Notes: generated by a model not told the origin, from the sequence alone. Shown: positions 31,111-40,655, counted from the stretch's first letter. The stretch is 64,000 bases of DNA from Ideonella livida (GCF_010499455.1 NZ_JAAGOH010000007.1:62001-126000), one strand, 5' to 3'. Program-made: numbers and translations.

Positions 31111-32613
31111 TCAGCGCGCTGCGGCCTGGCCGCCGTCTGGCGGCGTGGCCGCGCGCTCACCCGCCGGCCCCAGGGCCCAGCGGGTCACGGCCTCCAGCAC
31201 CGGGCGCGTCGGGACGGTGCCCTCGTGCTGCAGTTGCGCCACCACCACCCGCCAGCCTGTCGGCGACTGCACATAGCCGGCCACCGCAGCCACATCGCGC
31301 AGGCTGCCGGTCTTGAGTCGGGCCAGACCGGGTGGCAGGTCCCAGCGGCGCACCGTGCCGTCCAGGCCCGAGGCCGGCAGCGAAGCCAGGAATTCCGGCT
31401 GCCAAGGCCGGTGCCACAGACCCTGCAGCAGGCGCCCCAGCTGGGCCGCACTCAGGCGGGTGTCGCGTGACAGGCCCGAGCCGTTGTCCACCACCACCCC
31501 TTCGGCGCCGCCCGCACCCAGCTGGGCGCGCAACCAGCGTTCCAGGCCCGCGCGAGCGCCGGCCGGCGTGGCCGGCGGCCCGTCGGCCTGCAGGGCCACG
31601 GTCAGGGCCAGCTGCTCGGCCATCACGTTGTTGCTGAATTTGTTGATGTCGCGCACCACCTGGCCCAGGGGCGGCGACTCCACCTCGGCCAGCACCTGAT
31701 GGGGGCCGTCCGGCAGCGGCGCCTCCTTGAATTCCCCTTCATGCCGGCCACCCAGTTCGGCCCACAGGCCGGCGATCAGCCGGGCATCAAAGCGCTGCGG
31801 CGCGGCATAGGCCACCGGCCACTGGCGCTCGCCGCAGGCCGCGGGGTAGCCGCCCGCAAAGCTCAGGCGCTCTGGCAGGTCCAGCCGGGCCTTCAGTCCG
31901 GCGCGCCAGTCCTCGCACGGCGTCCGGTTGAGCAGTGGCACCTGGCGGTCCACCTGCCAGCCGGCCAGCGGCGCGTCGGCCAGGACCTCGGCCACGCCGC
32001 GCTCGGCGTCGGGCACAAAGCTCAGCAGCACCGAGCGCTGGTTGAGCATCAGCGCGTCCGGTCGGACGTTGTAGGGGCGGCTGGCCTCGCCGTCAAAGCC
32101 GTCGGCCCGCGGGTCGATCTGGGCAAAGGCGCTGCGGTCCAGGTAGAAGGGGCCGCGCAGGGTGCGCAGCCCGCGTTGGCGCAGGCGGCGCAGCAGCAGC
32201 CACAGCCGCTCCAGCACCAGGGTGGGATCGCCGCTGCCGCGCAGGCCGATCCAGCCGTCGAAAACATCCCCCTTCAGCCGGCCTTGGCCCAGGCAGCGTG
32301 TGGTCCAGGTGAAGGCGGGGCCGAGCTGGTCGAGCGCCTGGGCGGTGCTCACCAGCTTGAACAGCGAGGCCGGGTTGCGTGCCTGGTGCTCTCCCCAGGC
32401 CAGGCTGGGCGCGCCGCCCTCGGCGGGTGCGACCCACACCGCCAGGGCGGATTCGGGCAGGCGGGCCTGGGCCAGCGCGGCGCGCACACCCGCGGGCAGG
32501 GGAGAGGACGGGGCGGCTGCCGCCTGGGCCCAGGCCGGCAGTGGCCGCACGGCCAGCAGCGGCCCGCCCAGGCAGCCGGCCAGCCAGCGGCGGCGGGGCA
32601 GGGCAGGGGGCAT
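31111..32613 (-). CDS. dacB: D-alanyl-D-alanine carboxypeptidase/endopeptidase (PBP4 class)
   Basis: DacB trims or cuts peptidoglycan cross-links in the periplasm. The 500-residue product has an N-terminal signal (RRRWLAGCLGGPLLAV, ending in AQAAAA) and the three penicillin-binding motifs in order: SxxK (NPASLFKLVST), SxN (KFSNNVMAEQL) and KTG (RLKTGSLRDVA). Domain insertions between SxxK and SxN fit class C PBPs. It is divergent from tsaB with only 34 bases between starts. Confidence 0.93.
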   Translation of the reverse strand: MPPALPRRRWLAGCLGGPLLAVRPLPAWAQAAAAPSSPLPAGVRAALAQARLPESALAVWVAPAEGGAPSLAWGEHQARNPASLFKLVSTAQALDQLGPAFTWTTRCLGQGRLKGDVFDGWIGLRGSGDPTLVLERLWLLLRRLRQRGLRTLRGPFYLDRSAFAQIDPRADGFDGEASRPYNVRPDALMLNQRSVLLSFVPDAERGVAEVLADAPLAGWQVDRQVPLLNRTPCEDWRAGLKARLDLPERLSFAGGYPAACGERQWPVAYAAPQRFDARLIAGLWAELGGRHEGEFKEAPLPDGPHQVLAEVESPPLGQVVRDINKFSNNVMAEQLALTVALQADGPPATPAGARAGLERWLRAQLGAGGAEGVVVDNGSGLSRDTRLSAAQLGRLLQGLWHRPWQPEFLASLPASGLDGTVRRWDLPPGLARLKTGSLRDVAAVAGYVQSPTGWRVVVAQLQHEGTVPTRPVLEAVTRWALGPAGERAATPPDGGQAAAR

Positions 32614-32632
32614 GCCGGGATGATGGCACGGC

Positions 32633-32638
32633 TACACT
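32633..32638 (+). promoter_or_regulatory. -10-like TACACT next to the tsaB start
   Basis: TACACT ends nine bases before the tsaB ATG at 32648. No Shine-Dalgarno lies between. A transcript from here would have a leader of at most a few bases. No clear -35. Confidence 0.3.
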
Positions 32639-32647
32639 CCAGCCCCT

Positions 32648-33436
32648 ATGGTCCAGCCCCTGCAGACCCCTGACGCTCCCTGCCTGCTGGCCCTGGATTC
32701 CGCCACCGAGCCGCTGGCCCTCGCCCTGGTGACGGGCGGGCAGTTGCGCTGCCGCGAGACCGCCGGCGGGCCCCAGGCCTCTTCCCAGCTCATACCCGCC
32801 GTGCAGGCGCTCATGGCCGAAGCCGGTTGCCACTGGTCCGACCTCCAGGGCGTGGTGGTGGGCCGCGGCCCCGGCGCCTTCACCGGCCTGCGCTCGGCCT
32901 TGGCCGTGGCCCAGGGACTGGCCCTGGGCCTGTCCTTGCCGGTGCTCACCGTCGACAGCCTGCTGCTGGTGGCCGAGGCCGCGCGCGCCGCCCTGGCGCC
33001 GGAGGCGGACGACCCCGCACCGGCCGACGAGGTGGGGCAGGGGCGGCTGTTCTGGGCCCTGGCCGACGCCCGCATGGGGGAGGTCTACGCGGCGGCCTAC
33101 CGCTGGCAAGGGGCGGTTGGGGGTTGGCAGGAGACGGTGGCGCCCTTCCTGGGATCGCCCGATGCCGTGGTGCGGGCCGTGCGGCAAGCCGGCGCCGCGC
33201 CCGTGCTGGCGGGCTCGGCCCTGCCGCTGTTGGCGGACCTCACCACCGACCTGCCGGCCGTGCTGCCCGGCGCCTGGGTGCCGCATGCCTTGGGCGCGCG
33301 GGCGCCAGCCCTGGCCCGCCTGGCGCGTCAACGCTGGTCCCCCGAGGCGGCCGGTCCGCCTGAGCAGGCCCTGCCGCTCTACCTGCGGGACAAGGTGGCC
33401 CTGACCATGGCCGAGCGCGCCGGGGCCGTGCGATGA
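32648..33436 (+). CDS. tsaB: tRNA t6A biosynthesis protein TsaB
   Basis: TsaB is the dimerisation partner of TsaD in the complex that puts threonylcarbamoyl on tRNA A37. The 262-residue product has the actin/ASKHA-like fold marks LALDSATEPLALAL, QASSQLIPAVQALM and the VVVGRGPGAFTGLRSALAVA block. It lacks metal-binding His residues, as expected for TsaB. The stop overlaps rimI (ATGA at 33433). Confidence 0.94.
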   Translation: MVQPLQTPDAPCLLALDSATEPLALALVTGGQLRCRETAGGPQASSQLIPAVQALMAEAGCHWSDLQGVVVGRGPGAFTGLRSALAVAQGLALGLSLPVLTVDSLLLVAEAARAALAPEADDPAPADEVGQGRLFWALADARMGEVYAAAYRWQGAVGGWQETVAPFLGSPDAVVRAVRQAGAAPVLAGSALPLLADLTTDLPAVLPGAWVPHALGARAPALARLARQRWSPEAAGPPEQALPLYLRDKVALTMAERAGAVR

Positions 33437-33918
33437 ATCCCGCCTGCGGTGTGCCGGTGGTTTGCCGGCCCATGACCCTGGCCGACCTGCCCGCGGTGCT
33501 CGCGCTGGAGGCGCGTGCCCACGCCTGGCCCTGGCGGCCCGGCCATTTCAGTGACTCGCTGGCGGCCGGTCATGAAGCCTGGGTCATGGAGGAGGCTGCG
33601 GGCCTGCTGGGCTACTACGTGGCCATGTCCGGGGTGGATGAGGCACACCTGCTCAACATCACCGTGGACCCGGCGCGCCAGCGCCAAGGGTGGGGCCGCC
33701 GGCTGCTGGCCCACCTGGCCGACCGCTGCCGTGCGCTGCGGGCGGCCTGCCTGTGGCTGGAGGTGCGCGAAGGCAATCGGCCGGCGCGTGCCCTCTACGA
33801 GGCCTGGGGCTTCGAGTCGGTGGGCGTGCGGCGGCATTACTACCCGGCGGCATCGGGTCCCCGTGAGCATGCCTGTGTGATGCGCTGGCCGCTGCCCGCC
33901 GGCGAGGTGGGCGCATGA
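33433..33918 (+). CDS. rimI: Ribosomal protein S18-alanine N-acetyltransferase
   Basis: RimI acetylates the N-terminus of S18 and possibly other proteins. The 161-residue GNAT protein has the acetyl-CoA loop around residues 78-90 (DPARQRQGWGRRLLAHL) and the C-terminal LEVREGNRPARALYEAWGF and RRHYY stretches, both typical of RimI. It overlaps tsaB upstream and udg downstream by ATGA, so it is in the middle of a translationally coupled operon. Confidence 0.92.
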   Translation: MNPACGVPVVCRPMTLADLPAVLALEARAHAWPWRPGHFSDSLAAGHEAWVMEEAAGLLGYYVAMSGVDEAHLLNITVDPARQRQGWGRRLLAHLADRCRALRAACLWLEVREGNRPARALYEAWGFESVGVRRHYYPAASGPREHACVMRWPLPAGEVGA

Positions 33919-34832
33919 ACGCACCGCTGCGCCTGTCGCCCGAGCAGGCCCGCTGTCTGCAGGCCATGGGCCTGGGTTGGCCCCAGACGGTGTTGCTGGG
34001 GCGGGCCACGCCCGCGGTCGCCCCAGCACTGGCGCCGGCCGCCGCGGGCCCGGCGCCGTCCGCATCGTCCGCGCCTGCAGCACAGGCGCCGGTGCCCCCA
34101 CCGATCCGCCCACCGGCGCACTCGCTGCAGCCGCGCACCCCGCAGGCGCCGGAGCGTCCTGCCGCCGTGGTGCAGGTCGAGGCGGTGCGTTCGCCAGCAC
34201 CGGCGGCCCCGGCGGCCCCGGAGGCACCCGACCTGGGGTCGCGGCCGTCCTCGGCCCTGTCGGGTCTGGACTGGCCGGCGCTGGAGGCGGCGGTGGCCGG
34301 CTGCGAGCGCTGCGGCCTGTGCCGCAGCCGCCGCCAGACCGTGTTTGGCGCCGGCGTGCGCCAGGCGAGCTGGATGCTGGTGGGCGAGGCCCCTGGCGAA
34401 CAGGAGGATTTGCGCGGCGAGCCCTTCGTCGGGCCCGCCGGCGCCCTGCTGGACGCCATGCTGGCCAGCATCGGCCGCTCTCGCGAGGCCGACGCCGGCC
34501 AGCCGGTGTACATCGCCAACACCCTGAAGTGCCGCCCGCCGGGCAACCGCAACCCCACGCCCGAGGAGCTGGCGCAGTGCCGGCCCTATCTGGATCGGCA
34601 GATCGAGCTGGTCGCCCCGCGTCTGATCTTGGCGCTGGGCCGCTTTGCCGCCCAGGCCGTGCTGGGGGTGGACGAGCCCATCGGCAAGCTGCGTGGGCGG
34701 GTGCACCGGCGCGGCCAGACCCCGGTCATCGTCAGTTACCACCCGTCCTACCTGCTGCGCCAGCCCGGCGAGAAAGCCAAGGCCTGGGAAGACCTGTGCC
34801 TGGCCGCCGCCCAGGATCCGCAGGGCGACTGA
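33915..34832 (+). CDS. Family 4 uracil-DNA glycosylase
   Basis: The enzyme removes uracil from DNA and carries a 4Fe-4S cluster. The 305-residue product has an N-terminal Ala/Pro-rich region (about 30-115), then the UDG fold: CERCGLCRSRRQTVFG (two cluster Cys), the active-site motif GEAPGEQEDLRGEPFVGPAG, NTLKCRPPGNRNPTPEE and CRPYL with the other two cluster Cys, and the HPSYLLR motif. It starts in the rimI stop codon. The disordered N-terminal extension is common in Burkholderiales. Confidence 0.93.
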   Translation: MNAPLRLSPEQARCLQAMGLGWPQTVLLGRATPAVAPALAPAAAGPAPSASSAPAAQAPVPPPIRPPAHSLQPRTPQAPERPAAVVQVEAVRSPAPAAPAAPEAPDLGSRPSSALSGLDWPALEAAVAGCERCGLCRSRRQTVFGAGVRQASWMLVGEAPGEQEDLRGEPFVGPAGALLDAMLASIGRSREADAGQPVYIANTLKCRPPGNRNPTPEELAQCRPYLDRQIELVAPRLILALGRFAAQAVLGVDEPIGKLRGRVHRRGQTPVIVSYHPSYLLRQPGEKAKAWEDLCLAAAQDPQGD

Positions 34833-34847
34833 AGGAGTCACGCAAGG

Positions 34848-36395
34848 ATGGAGACGATCAAGGCCCTGGTGGCCGTGCTGGTGACCCTGTCGGTGGTCAT
34901 GCTGCTGGCACCGGCCTGGTTTCCCACCCTGATCTCGCGCGACGACGCCCGCCGGCTCTTCCGCCTGATGGCGTTGACGCTGTGCGCGGCTTTCCTGCTG
35001 CCCAATTTCTGGGCCTTCATCCTGGCCATGTGCATGCTCGTGAAGATCCACGACAAGCCGCACGTCTCGGTGGAGGAGCGGGACACCTGGCGCCTGCAGA
35101 TGTTCATGGCCCTGGTCTTCTCGGTGTCCTGCATGCCGGTGGAGGTCCCGACCTTCGGCATCGTGGGCCAGTTGATTTCGCTGAGCCACCAGAACTGCCT
35201 GGTCCTTCTGCTGTTGTTCATGGGGGGCAGCGAGCCGCGGCCGCCCATCCCCACGCGCGAGTCCCGCGCCTTCTGGCTGTTCCTGTGGCTCTACCTGGGC
35301 GGTTCGCTGGCCATCGAGGTGGTGGTGCTCGGCTACGAACTGACCTGGCTGCTGCGGTCCCTGGCGGGGCACTTCGTCAACGAGGTGGCCTTTCTGCTGC
35401 TCATCCTGCGCTACCACCACAGCCGCGAGCATCTGGTGCGGGTGCTCACCGTCCTGGCGGTGGTGGGGGTGTGGCTGGGGGTGCTGGCGGTGGCGGAATT
35501 CCTGCTGTCCTGGTCCATGCACCGTGTGGCGATCTTCCGCTGGGGCCTGTTCTGGCGCCTGGCCAGTGACCTGGAGCGGGATGGTTTTCTGCGGGCCAAG
35601 GGCACCATGGGCCAGCCACTGGCGCTGGCGGGGCTGTCGCTGGTCCTGTCCCCCTTGGCCGCAGGTCTGCGCCATGTCGTGAAGGCGCGGCTGCATCAGG
35701 TGGCGTCCCTGGTGGGGGGCAACCTGGCCATGCTCATGGCCAGCCTGTCCCGCGGTGGCATGCTGATCATGGGGGGGCAGGTCCTGCTGCAGGGCTGGCT
35801 GGGTCGGCACCGCTGGCGCAACGTCTTCCTGATCAGCCTGGCCGCGCTGGTTTCGGCGGTGGGGCTGGCGGCGGTGTCCACTTCGTTCCAGCGCACGTTT
35901 GCCCGCCTGCTGGGGCAGGCCGATGCCGAAGAAGTGCGCGATTACCGCGAGATGCTGCTGGAGAGCGGCATGGCCCTGGTCCAGCAGAGTCCCTGGACCG
36001 GTGTGCCCAATTTCATGACCCAGCTGGAGCACCTGCGCCAGGGCGAGGGCATCATCGACCTGGTCAACACCTACCTGGCCATTTCGCTGAGCTACGGCAT
36101 GCCGGTGGCCCTGTGCTTCCTGCTGATGACCGTCAGCCTGATGGTGTCCTTGTGGCGGCTGCGCAGCCGCCAGGGCGAGGACGGCGGCTACCGGGCGGTC
36201 ACCGACGGGCTGCTGCTGGGCCTGCTGGGCCTGGCGGTGTTCCTGTACTTCATGAGCTACATGAACATGATGCAGTCGCTGCTCTTCATTTCCCTGGGGC
36301 TGGGGGTGGGCTGGATCCGTGCGCAGGGCGTGCCGCCTCCCGCCAAGCCCCGTGCGGACGACGGCGGCCTGAGGGACCGTTTCCACACCTGGTGA
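34848..36395 (+). CDS. O-antigen ligase/Wzy-like polytopic membrane protein
   Basis: The 515-residue product has about 11-12 hydrophobic segments. A conserved-looking periplasmic loop lies in the C-terminal half (about 355-400: REMLLESGMALVQQSPWTGVPN), the pattern of O-antigen ligase and polysaccharide polymerase proteins. It probably polymerises or attaches an envelope polysaccharide. It starts 15 bases after the glycosylase, with GAAGGAG in between, and is followed 11 bases later by an outer-membrane barrel and then ugd. Polymerase and ligase cannot be told apart from sequence. Confidence 0.7.
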   Translation: METIKALVAVLVTLSVVMLLAPAWFPTLISRDDARRLFRLMALTLCAAFLLPNFWAFILAMCMLVKIHDKPHVSVEERDTWRLQMFMALVFSVSCMPVEVPTFGIVGQLISLSHQNCLVLLLLFMGGSEPRPPIPTRESRAFWLFLWLYLGGSLAIEVVVLGYELTWLLRSLAGHFVNEVAFLLLILRYHHSREHLVRVLTVLAVVGVWLGVLAVAEFLLSWSMHRVAIFRWGLFWRLASDLERDGFLRAKGTMGQPLALAGLSLVLSPLAAGLRHVVKARLHQVASLVGGNLAMLMASLSRGGMLIMGGQVLLQGWLGRHRWRNVFLISLAALVSAVGLAAVSTSFQRTFARLLGQADAEEVRDYREMLLESGMALVQQSPWTGVPNFMTQLEHLRQGEGIIDLVNTYLAISLSYGMPVALCFLLMTVSLMVSLWRLRSRQGEDGGYRAVTDGLLLGLLGLAVFLYFMSYMNMMQSLLFISLGLGVGWIRAQGVPPPAKPRADDGGLRDRFHTW

Positions 36396-36406
36396 AGGAC
36401 CGCTCC

Positions 36407-37591
36407 ATGTCTTCTGCGTCTTCTCGACGCCCCGTGGGGCCGGCCTGGGCCCTGGCGCCCCTGTTTCTGCTGCTGGCGGCTCCCGCCGTCCAGGCCCAAT
36501 GGCGGCTGGGCGCCAGCTACGGCCTCACCCGCACGGATAACTACTACAAGCAGCCGGACGCCCAGGCCGCCACCGTGCAGCAGGTGCAGCTCGACACCGG
36601 CCTGACCCTGCGCCAGGGCCGGCATGGCCTGGACCTGGGCGTGCAGGCCGGCCACCAGCGGGTGAGCCTGGGGGGGCAGGGCCTGCCCACCGTTGGCGGA
36701 CAGGTCCACTGGACCTGGACCGCCCCGGGGGGCTGGTCCGGCGCGGTGGGCTGGACCCAACGCCAGTCCCGCTACGAGCCGCAGGCCAGCCAGACCGTGG
36801 TGGACCAGGACAGCGTGGTGACCAGCCGCAGCACCCAGGCCAGCCTGACCTGGGGCGCCGACCGGCTGCTGCAGGCCAGCCTGTCGGGCAGCCAGGGCAG
36901 CACCGCCTACGACCGGGCCAGCCTGTCCGGGCAGAACACCGAGGTGAGGGCACTCTCCCTGGCCCTGCGTGGCCGGTTGGGCAGTGACACCACCCTGAGC
37001 CTCACCCCGGGCACCACCTGGAACCGCAGTCCGGCCAGCGGGCAGGAGACCCGGGTGCAGGCCCTGAACCTCGCCCTGGCCTGGGGAGGCAGCGCCTGGA
37101 TCTCCGGCAACGCCTCGCTGGGGCGTACGCTCAGCGAGCTCCAGCCCCAGGGCACCGAGGCCCGCAGCCGCGTGGGGGGGCTGGGCCTGACGCTCAAGCC
37201 TTCCGCGCGCCTGACCTCCAGCCTGCAGTGGTCCCGTCAGGTGGCGGTCAACGCCCTGGCACCGGCCAGCACCACCGGCACCGAGGTCACCACCGACTAC
37301 CAGCGTGCCTCCCTCACCCAGAACCGTTCGGCCAGCGTGGATTGGCAGCTGGGCCATGCCTTGGGCCTGAGCTTGTCCACCCAGCGTGCGGACGTCTCCC
37401 CGCTGGAGGGGGACCGGCTCACGGTCCCCTACCGGCAGACCCGCCACAGCCTGGGTGCCCAGTGGGGCATTGGCCGGCAGGGCCGGCTGCAGTGCAGCCT
37501 GGCCGACGTCGCCACGACATCCAGCGCTGCCACCGCGCGCGTCTACGACGAACGCCTCACCCAATGCTCCCTGGGGTGGCAACTCCGCTGA
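36407..37591 (+). CDS. Predicted outer-membrane beta-barrel protein
   Basis: The 394-residue product has a signal peptide (cleavage after VQAQ). It consists of alternating hydrophobic/polar strands of about 8-12 residues separated by short turns, rich in Ser, Thr, Gln, Gly and Trp, and ends in a strand (QCSLGWQLR). This is the pattern of a barrel of roughly 16-18 strands. No enzyme motif is seen. With the membrane protein before it and ugd after it, a role in polysaccharide secretion is plausible. ATG 36407 has GAAGGA upstream. Confidence 0.7.
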   Translation: MSSASSRRPVGPAWALAPLFLLLAAPAVQAQWRLGASYGLTRTDNYYKQPDAQAATVQQVQLDTGLTLRQGRHGLDLGVQAGHQRVSLGGQGLPTVGGQVHWTWTAPGGWSGAVGWTQRQSRYEPQASQTVVDQDSVVTSRSTQASLTWGADRLLQASLSGSQGSTAYDRASLSGQNTEVRALSLALRGRLGSDTTLSLTPGTTWNRSPASGQETRVQALNLALAWGGSAWISGNASLGRTLSELQPQGTEARSRVGGLGLTLKPSARLTSSLQWSRQVAVNALAPASTTGTEVTTDYQRASLTQNRSASVDWQLGHALGLSLSTQRADVSPLEGDRLTVPYRQTRHSLGAQWGIGRQGRLQCSLADVATTSSAATARVYDERLTQCSLGWQLR

Positions 37592-37666
37592 CACGCGCAG
37601 CGCGGACAATCTCCCGCAGCACCAACACCACCCGGGCCCTGCAGTGCCCGGTCGAGGACAGACAGC

Positions 37667-39025
37667 ATGAAGATCACGGTCATCGGAACCGGCTATGTGG
37701 GCCTGGTCACGGGCGCTTGCCTGGCGGAGATGGGCAACCACGTCCTGTGCCTGGATGTGGACCCGCGCAAGATCGAGATCCTCCTGGGCGGCGGCATTCC
37801 CATCCACGAGCCGGGCCTGCTGGAGATCGTGCGCCGCAACGCCCAGGCCGGGCGCCTGGAGTTCACCACCGACATCCCGCGCAGCGTGGCCCATGGCACG
37901 CTGCAGTTCATCGCCGTGGGCACCCCGCCCGACGAGGACGGCTCGGCCGACCTGCAGTACGTGCTGGCCGCCGCCCGCAACATCGGCCGCCTGATGACCG
38001 ACTACAAGGTCGTCATCGACAAGAGCACCGTCCCCGTGGGCACTGCCGACAAGGTCCGCGCCGCGGTGCGCGACGAGCTTGAACGCCGCGGCCTGGGCGA
38101 CACCGCCTTCTCCGTGGTCTCCAACCCCGAGTTCCTCAAGGAAGGGGCGGCGGTGGCCGACTTCACCCGTCCCGACCGTGTCGTGGTGGGGGTGGACGAC
38201 GGCGACGACCGCGCCGCCATGCTCATGCGCTCGCTCTACGCGCCTTTCGTGCGCAACCGTGACCGCCTGCTGGTCATGGACATCAAGAGCGCCGAGTTCA
38301 CCAAGTACGCCGCCAACGCCATGCTGGCCACGCGCATCAGCTTCATGAACGAACTCTCGCGCCTGGCCGAGCGCCTGGGGGCGGACATCGAGGCCGTGCG
38401 CATCGGCATCGGCTCGGACCCGCGCATCGGCACTCACTTCCTGTACGCCGGCGCCGGCTACGGGGGCAGCTGCTTTCCCAAGGACGTCAAGGCCCTGGCC
38501 CGCACCGCGGCCGAGGCCGGCCTGCCCAGCCAGATGATGGGGGCCGTGGAAGCCGTCAACGAGGCGCAGAAGCTGGTGCTGGCCGCCAAGGTTGTCGCCG
38601 CCTACGGCGAGGACCTGCGCGGGCGCACCTTTGCCGTGTGGGGCCTGGCCTTCAAGCCCAACACCGACGACATGCGCGAAGCCCCCAGCCGCGTGCTGCT
38701 GGCCGAGCTGGTGCGCCGCGGCGCTCGGGTGCAGGCCTACGACCCGGTGGCCGCCGAGGAAGCTGCCCGGGTGCTGGCCCTGGACCTGGGCCAGCACCCG
38801 GCCCAGGCCGGCATCCACTTTGCCGCCTCGGCCCAGGAGGCCCTGGCCGGTGCCGACGCCCTGGTCATCGTCACCGAGTGGAAGGAATTCCGCACCCCGG
38901 ACTTCGAGCAGCTGGCGGCGCGCCTGGCTGACCGCCGGGTCTTCGATGGCCGCAACCTCTATGAGCCGGCCATGATGAAGAGCTTTGGCCTGCGCTATGA
39001 GTCCATTGGCCGCCCGGCGGTCTGA
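37667..39025 (+). CDS. ugd: UDP-glucose 6-dehydrogenase
   Basis: Ugd oxidises UDP-glucose to UDP-glucuronate with two NAD, supplying uronic acid for exopolysaccharide or lipid A sugars. The 452-residue product has the N-terminal NAD motif [31 protein letters not shown], and the active-site [14 protein letters not shown] with the catalytic Cys269. Its position after the membrane and barrel genes fits a polysaccharide role. Confidence 0.96.
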   Translation: MKITVIGTGYVGLVTGACLAEMGNHVLCLDVDPRKIEILLGGGIPIHEPGLLEIVRRNAQAGRLEFTTDIPRSVAHGTLQFIAVGTPPDEDGSADLQYVLAAARNIGRLMTDYKVVIDKSTVPVGTADKVRAAVRDELERRGLGDTAFSVVSNPEFLKEGAAVADFTRPDRVVVGVDDGDDRAAMLMRSLYAPFVRNRDRLLVMDIKSAEFTKYAANAMLATRISFMNELSRLAERLGADIEAVRIGIGSDPRIGTHFLYAGAGYGGSCFPKDVKALARTAAEAGLPSQMMGAVEAVNEAQKLVLAAKVVAAYGEDLRGRTFAVWGLAFKPNTDDMREAPSRVLLAELVRRGARVQAYDPVAAEEAARVLALDLGQHPAQAGIHFAASAQEALAGADALVIVTEWKEFRTPDFEQLAARLADRRVFDGRNLYEPAMMKSFGLRYESIGRPAV

Positions 39026-39036
39026 GCCTGCCCGCC

Positions 39037-39990
39037 ATGCGGCCGCCGCCCTCACCCGTGGACCAGGGCCTGGCCCCTGCCGCGCCGGACGACCTCCGCG
39101 GCTGGCCGGCCTTGGCTGCGGCCCGGCACCAGCAGCAGGCACGGGTGCCTTTCTGGGTGGGGGGGCCGGAGGAGGCCCGTCCTGTCCTGGCCGGCTCGGT
39201 GGCCCGGGCCGACCTGCCGGCCCTGGCCGACTGGCCGGCGCTCCTGGCGCTGACGCCCGAAGGGGTCCACCTGCGTTGCCCGGCCGCGGACCGCGACCCG
39301 GAGCTGGCGCGGCTGCACCAGGCCCTGCGCCAGCAGGGCCGGATCCGCGCCTGGCGTGACGAGCCTTATCCGCTGCTGGCCGAAGACGGCCGCCATCTGG
39401 CGGTGATCGAGCGCGCCGCGGCCCGCTTCTGGGGCGCCATCACCTTTGGCGTGCACTGCAACGGCTACGTGGCCGGCCCCGACGGGCGTCCCACCGGCCT
39501 GTGGATCGCCCGGCGTGCCGACCACAAGCCCACCGACCCCGGCCGGCTGGACAACCTGGTGGGTGGCGGCGTGCCCCTGGGCCAGACCCCCCGGCAGGCC
39601 CTGTGCCGCGAGGCCTGGGAGGAGGCCGGGCTGCGGACCGAGGAGCTGGTGGGCTTGCGCGCGGGCAGCGTGCTCTCGCTGACCTGCGACCTGCCCGAAG
39701 GTTTGCAGCGCGAGTGGCTCCATGTGTACGACCTGGCGCTGCCGGCGGGCCGAGAGCCCTGCAACCAGGACGGCGAGGTGGCCTGGCACCGCCTGATGCC
39801 GGTGGCCCAGGCCTTGGCCCTGGCCGCCGCCGGCGAGTTGACAGTGGACGCCAGCCTGGCCACCCTGGACTTCGCCCTGCGCCACGGCCTGTTGGCGGCA
39901 GACGCGGCGGCCCCTTTGGCCGCAGCCCTGGCGGCGCTGCGGGTGCCCCCCGAGGCGGCGGCCCGCGTGGATCCGCCGGTGGGGAAATGA
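39037..39990 (+). CDS. Nudix hydrolase with N-terminal DUF4743 domain
   Basis: The 317-residue product has a DUF4743-like N-terminal part (about 20-130) and a Nudix domain (about 140-290), the layout of Tnr3-like thiamine pyrophosphokinase-associated hydrolases. The Nudix box reads GGGVPLGQTPRQALCREAWEEAG: the REAWEEAG metal-binding core is intact, while the first Glu of the motif is Gln. The substrate is unknown. It starts 11 bases after ugd, so may be in its transcript. Confidence 0.8.
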   Translation: MRPPPSPVDQGLAPAAPDDLRGWPALAAARHQQQARVPFWVGGPEEARPVLAGSVARADLPALADWPALLALTPEGVHLRCPAADRDPELARLHQALRQQGRIRAWRDEPYPLLAEDGRHLAVIERAAARFWGAITFGVHCNGYVAGPDGRPTGLWIARRADHKPTDPGRLDNLVGGGVPLGQTPRQALCREAWEEAGLRTEELVGLRAGSVLSLTCDLPEGLQREWLHVYDLALPAGREPCNQDGEVAWHRLMPVAQALALAAAGELTVDASLATLDFALRHGLLAADAAAPLAAALAALRVPPEAAARVDPPVGK

Positions 39991-40009
39991 TTATTCAAAG
40001 TTCCTGAAG

Positions 40010-40027
40010 GGTTGACTTCAATCAACC
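40010..40027 (+). promoter_or_regulatory. Inverted repeat before the cytochrome b561/YceI operon
   Basis: GGTTGA (40010-40015) and TCAACC (40022-40027) are perfect complements with a six-base spacer. It lies 80 bases before the cytochrome b561 start in an AT-richer patch, and fits a T-N11-A type activator site. The binding protein is unknown. Confidence 0.35.
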
Positions 40028-40106
40028 TGAACTGCCACGGCTTGCAGGCCCCGCACACTGGCGGCATTGCAGATTCCACACCGGCTGTCGCCGGCAGAGA
40101 AGCCCG

Positions 40107-40655
40107 ATGGCCACCTCATTCAAAACCACCGAACGCTACACCGGCACCGCTATCGCGCTGCATTGGGTGCTGGCCCTCCTGATCATCGGGGCGTTCGGCA
40201 TGGGCCTCTACATGACCGACCTGCCCATGTCGCTGCAGCGCGTGAAGCTCTACAACTGGCACAAGTGGGCGGGCGTGTGCATCCTGGCGCTGTCGGTCCT
40301 GCGCCTGCTCTGGCGCCTGACCCACCGTCCGCCGGCCGACGTGCCCGGCCCGCGCTGGCAGCAATGGGCCGCGCATGCGGTGCACCATGGCCTGTATGCG
40401 CTGTTCTTCGCGGTGCCGCTGGCGGGCTGGGCCTACTCCTCGGCCGCCGGTTTTCCCATCGTGCTGTTCGGCCAGATTCCGCTGCCGGACCTGGTGTCTC
40501 CCGACAAGGCCCTGGCCGAACTGATCAAGCCCTGGCACGAGCGCCTGGCCTGGCTGATGGCCCTGCTGGTCCTGGCCCACATCGGCGCCGCCCTCAAGCA
40601 CCATTTCATTGACCGCGACGGCCTGCTCCACCGCATGCGTCCGGGCCGCGGCTGA
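40107..40655 (+). CDS. Cytochrome b561
   Basis: A four-helix inner-membrane dihaem cytochrome that passes electrons between quinone and partners. The 182-residue product has helices with the expected His ligands (ALHWVLALLII; YNWHKWAGVCILALSVLRL; VHHGLYALFFAVPLAG; LVLAHIGAALKHHFI). It is followed by two YceI genes. In many proteobacteria this trio is one operon, and oxidative or acid stress roles are proposed. Confidence 0.93.
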   Translation: MATSFKTTERYTGTAIALHWVLALLIIGAFGMGLYMTDLPMSLQRVKLYNWHKWAGVCILALSVLRLLWRLTHRPPADVPGPRWQQWAAHAVHHGLYALFFAVPLAGWAYSSAAGFPIVLFGQIPLPDLVSPDKALAELIKPWHERLAWLMALLVLAHIGAALKHHFIDRDGLLHRMRPGRG

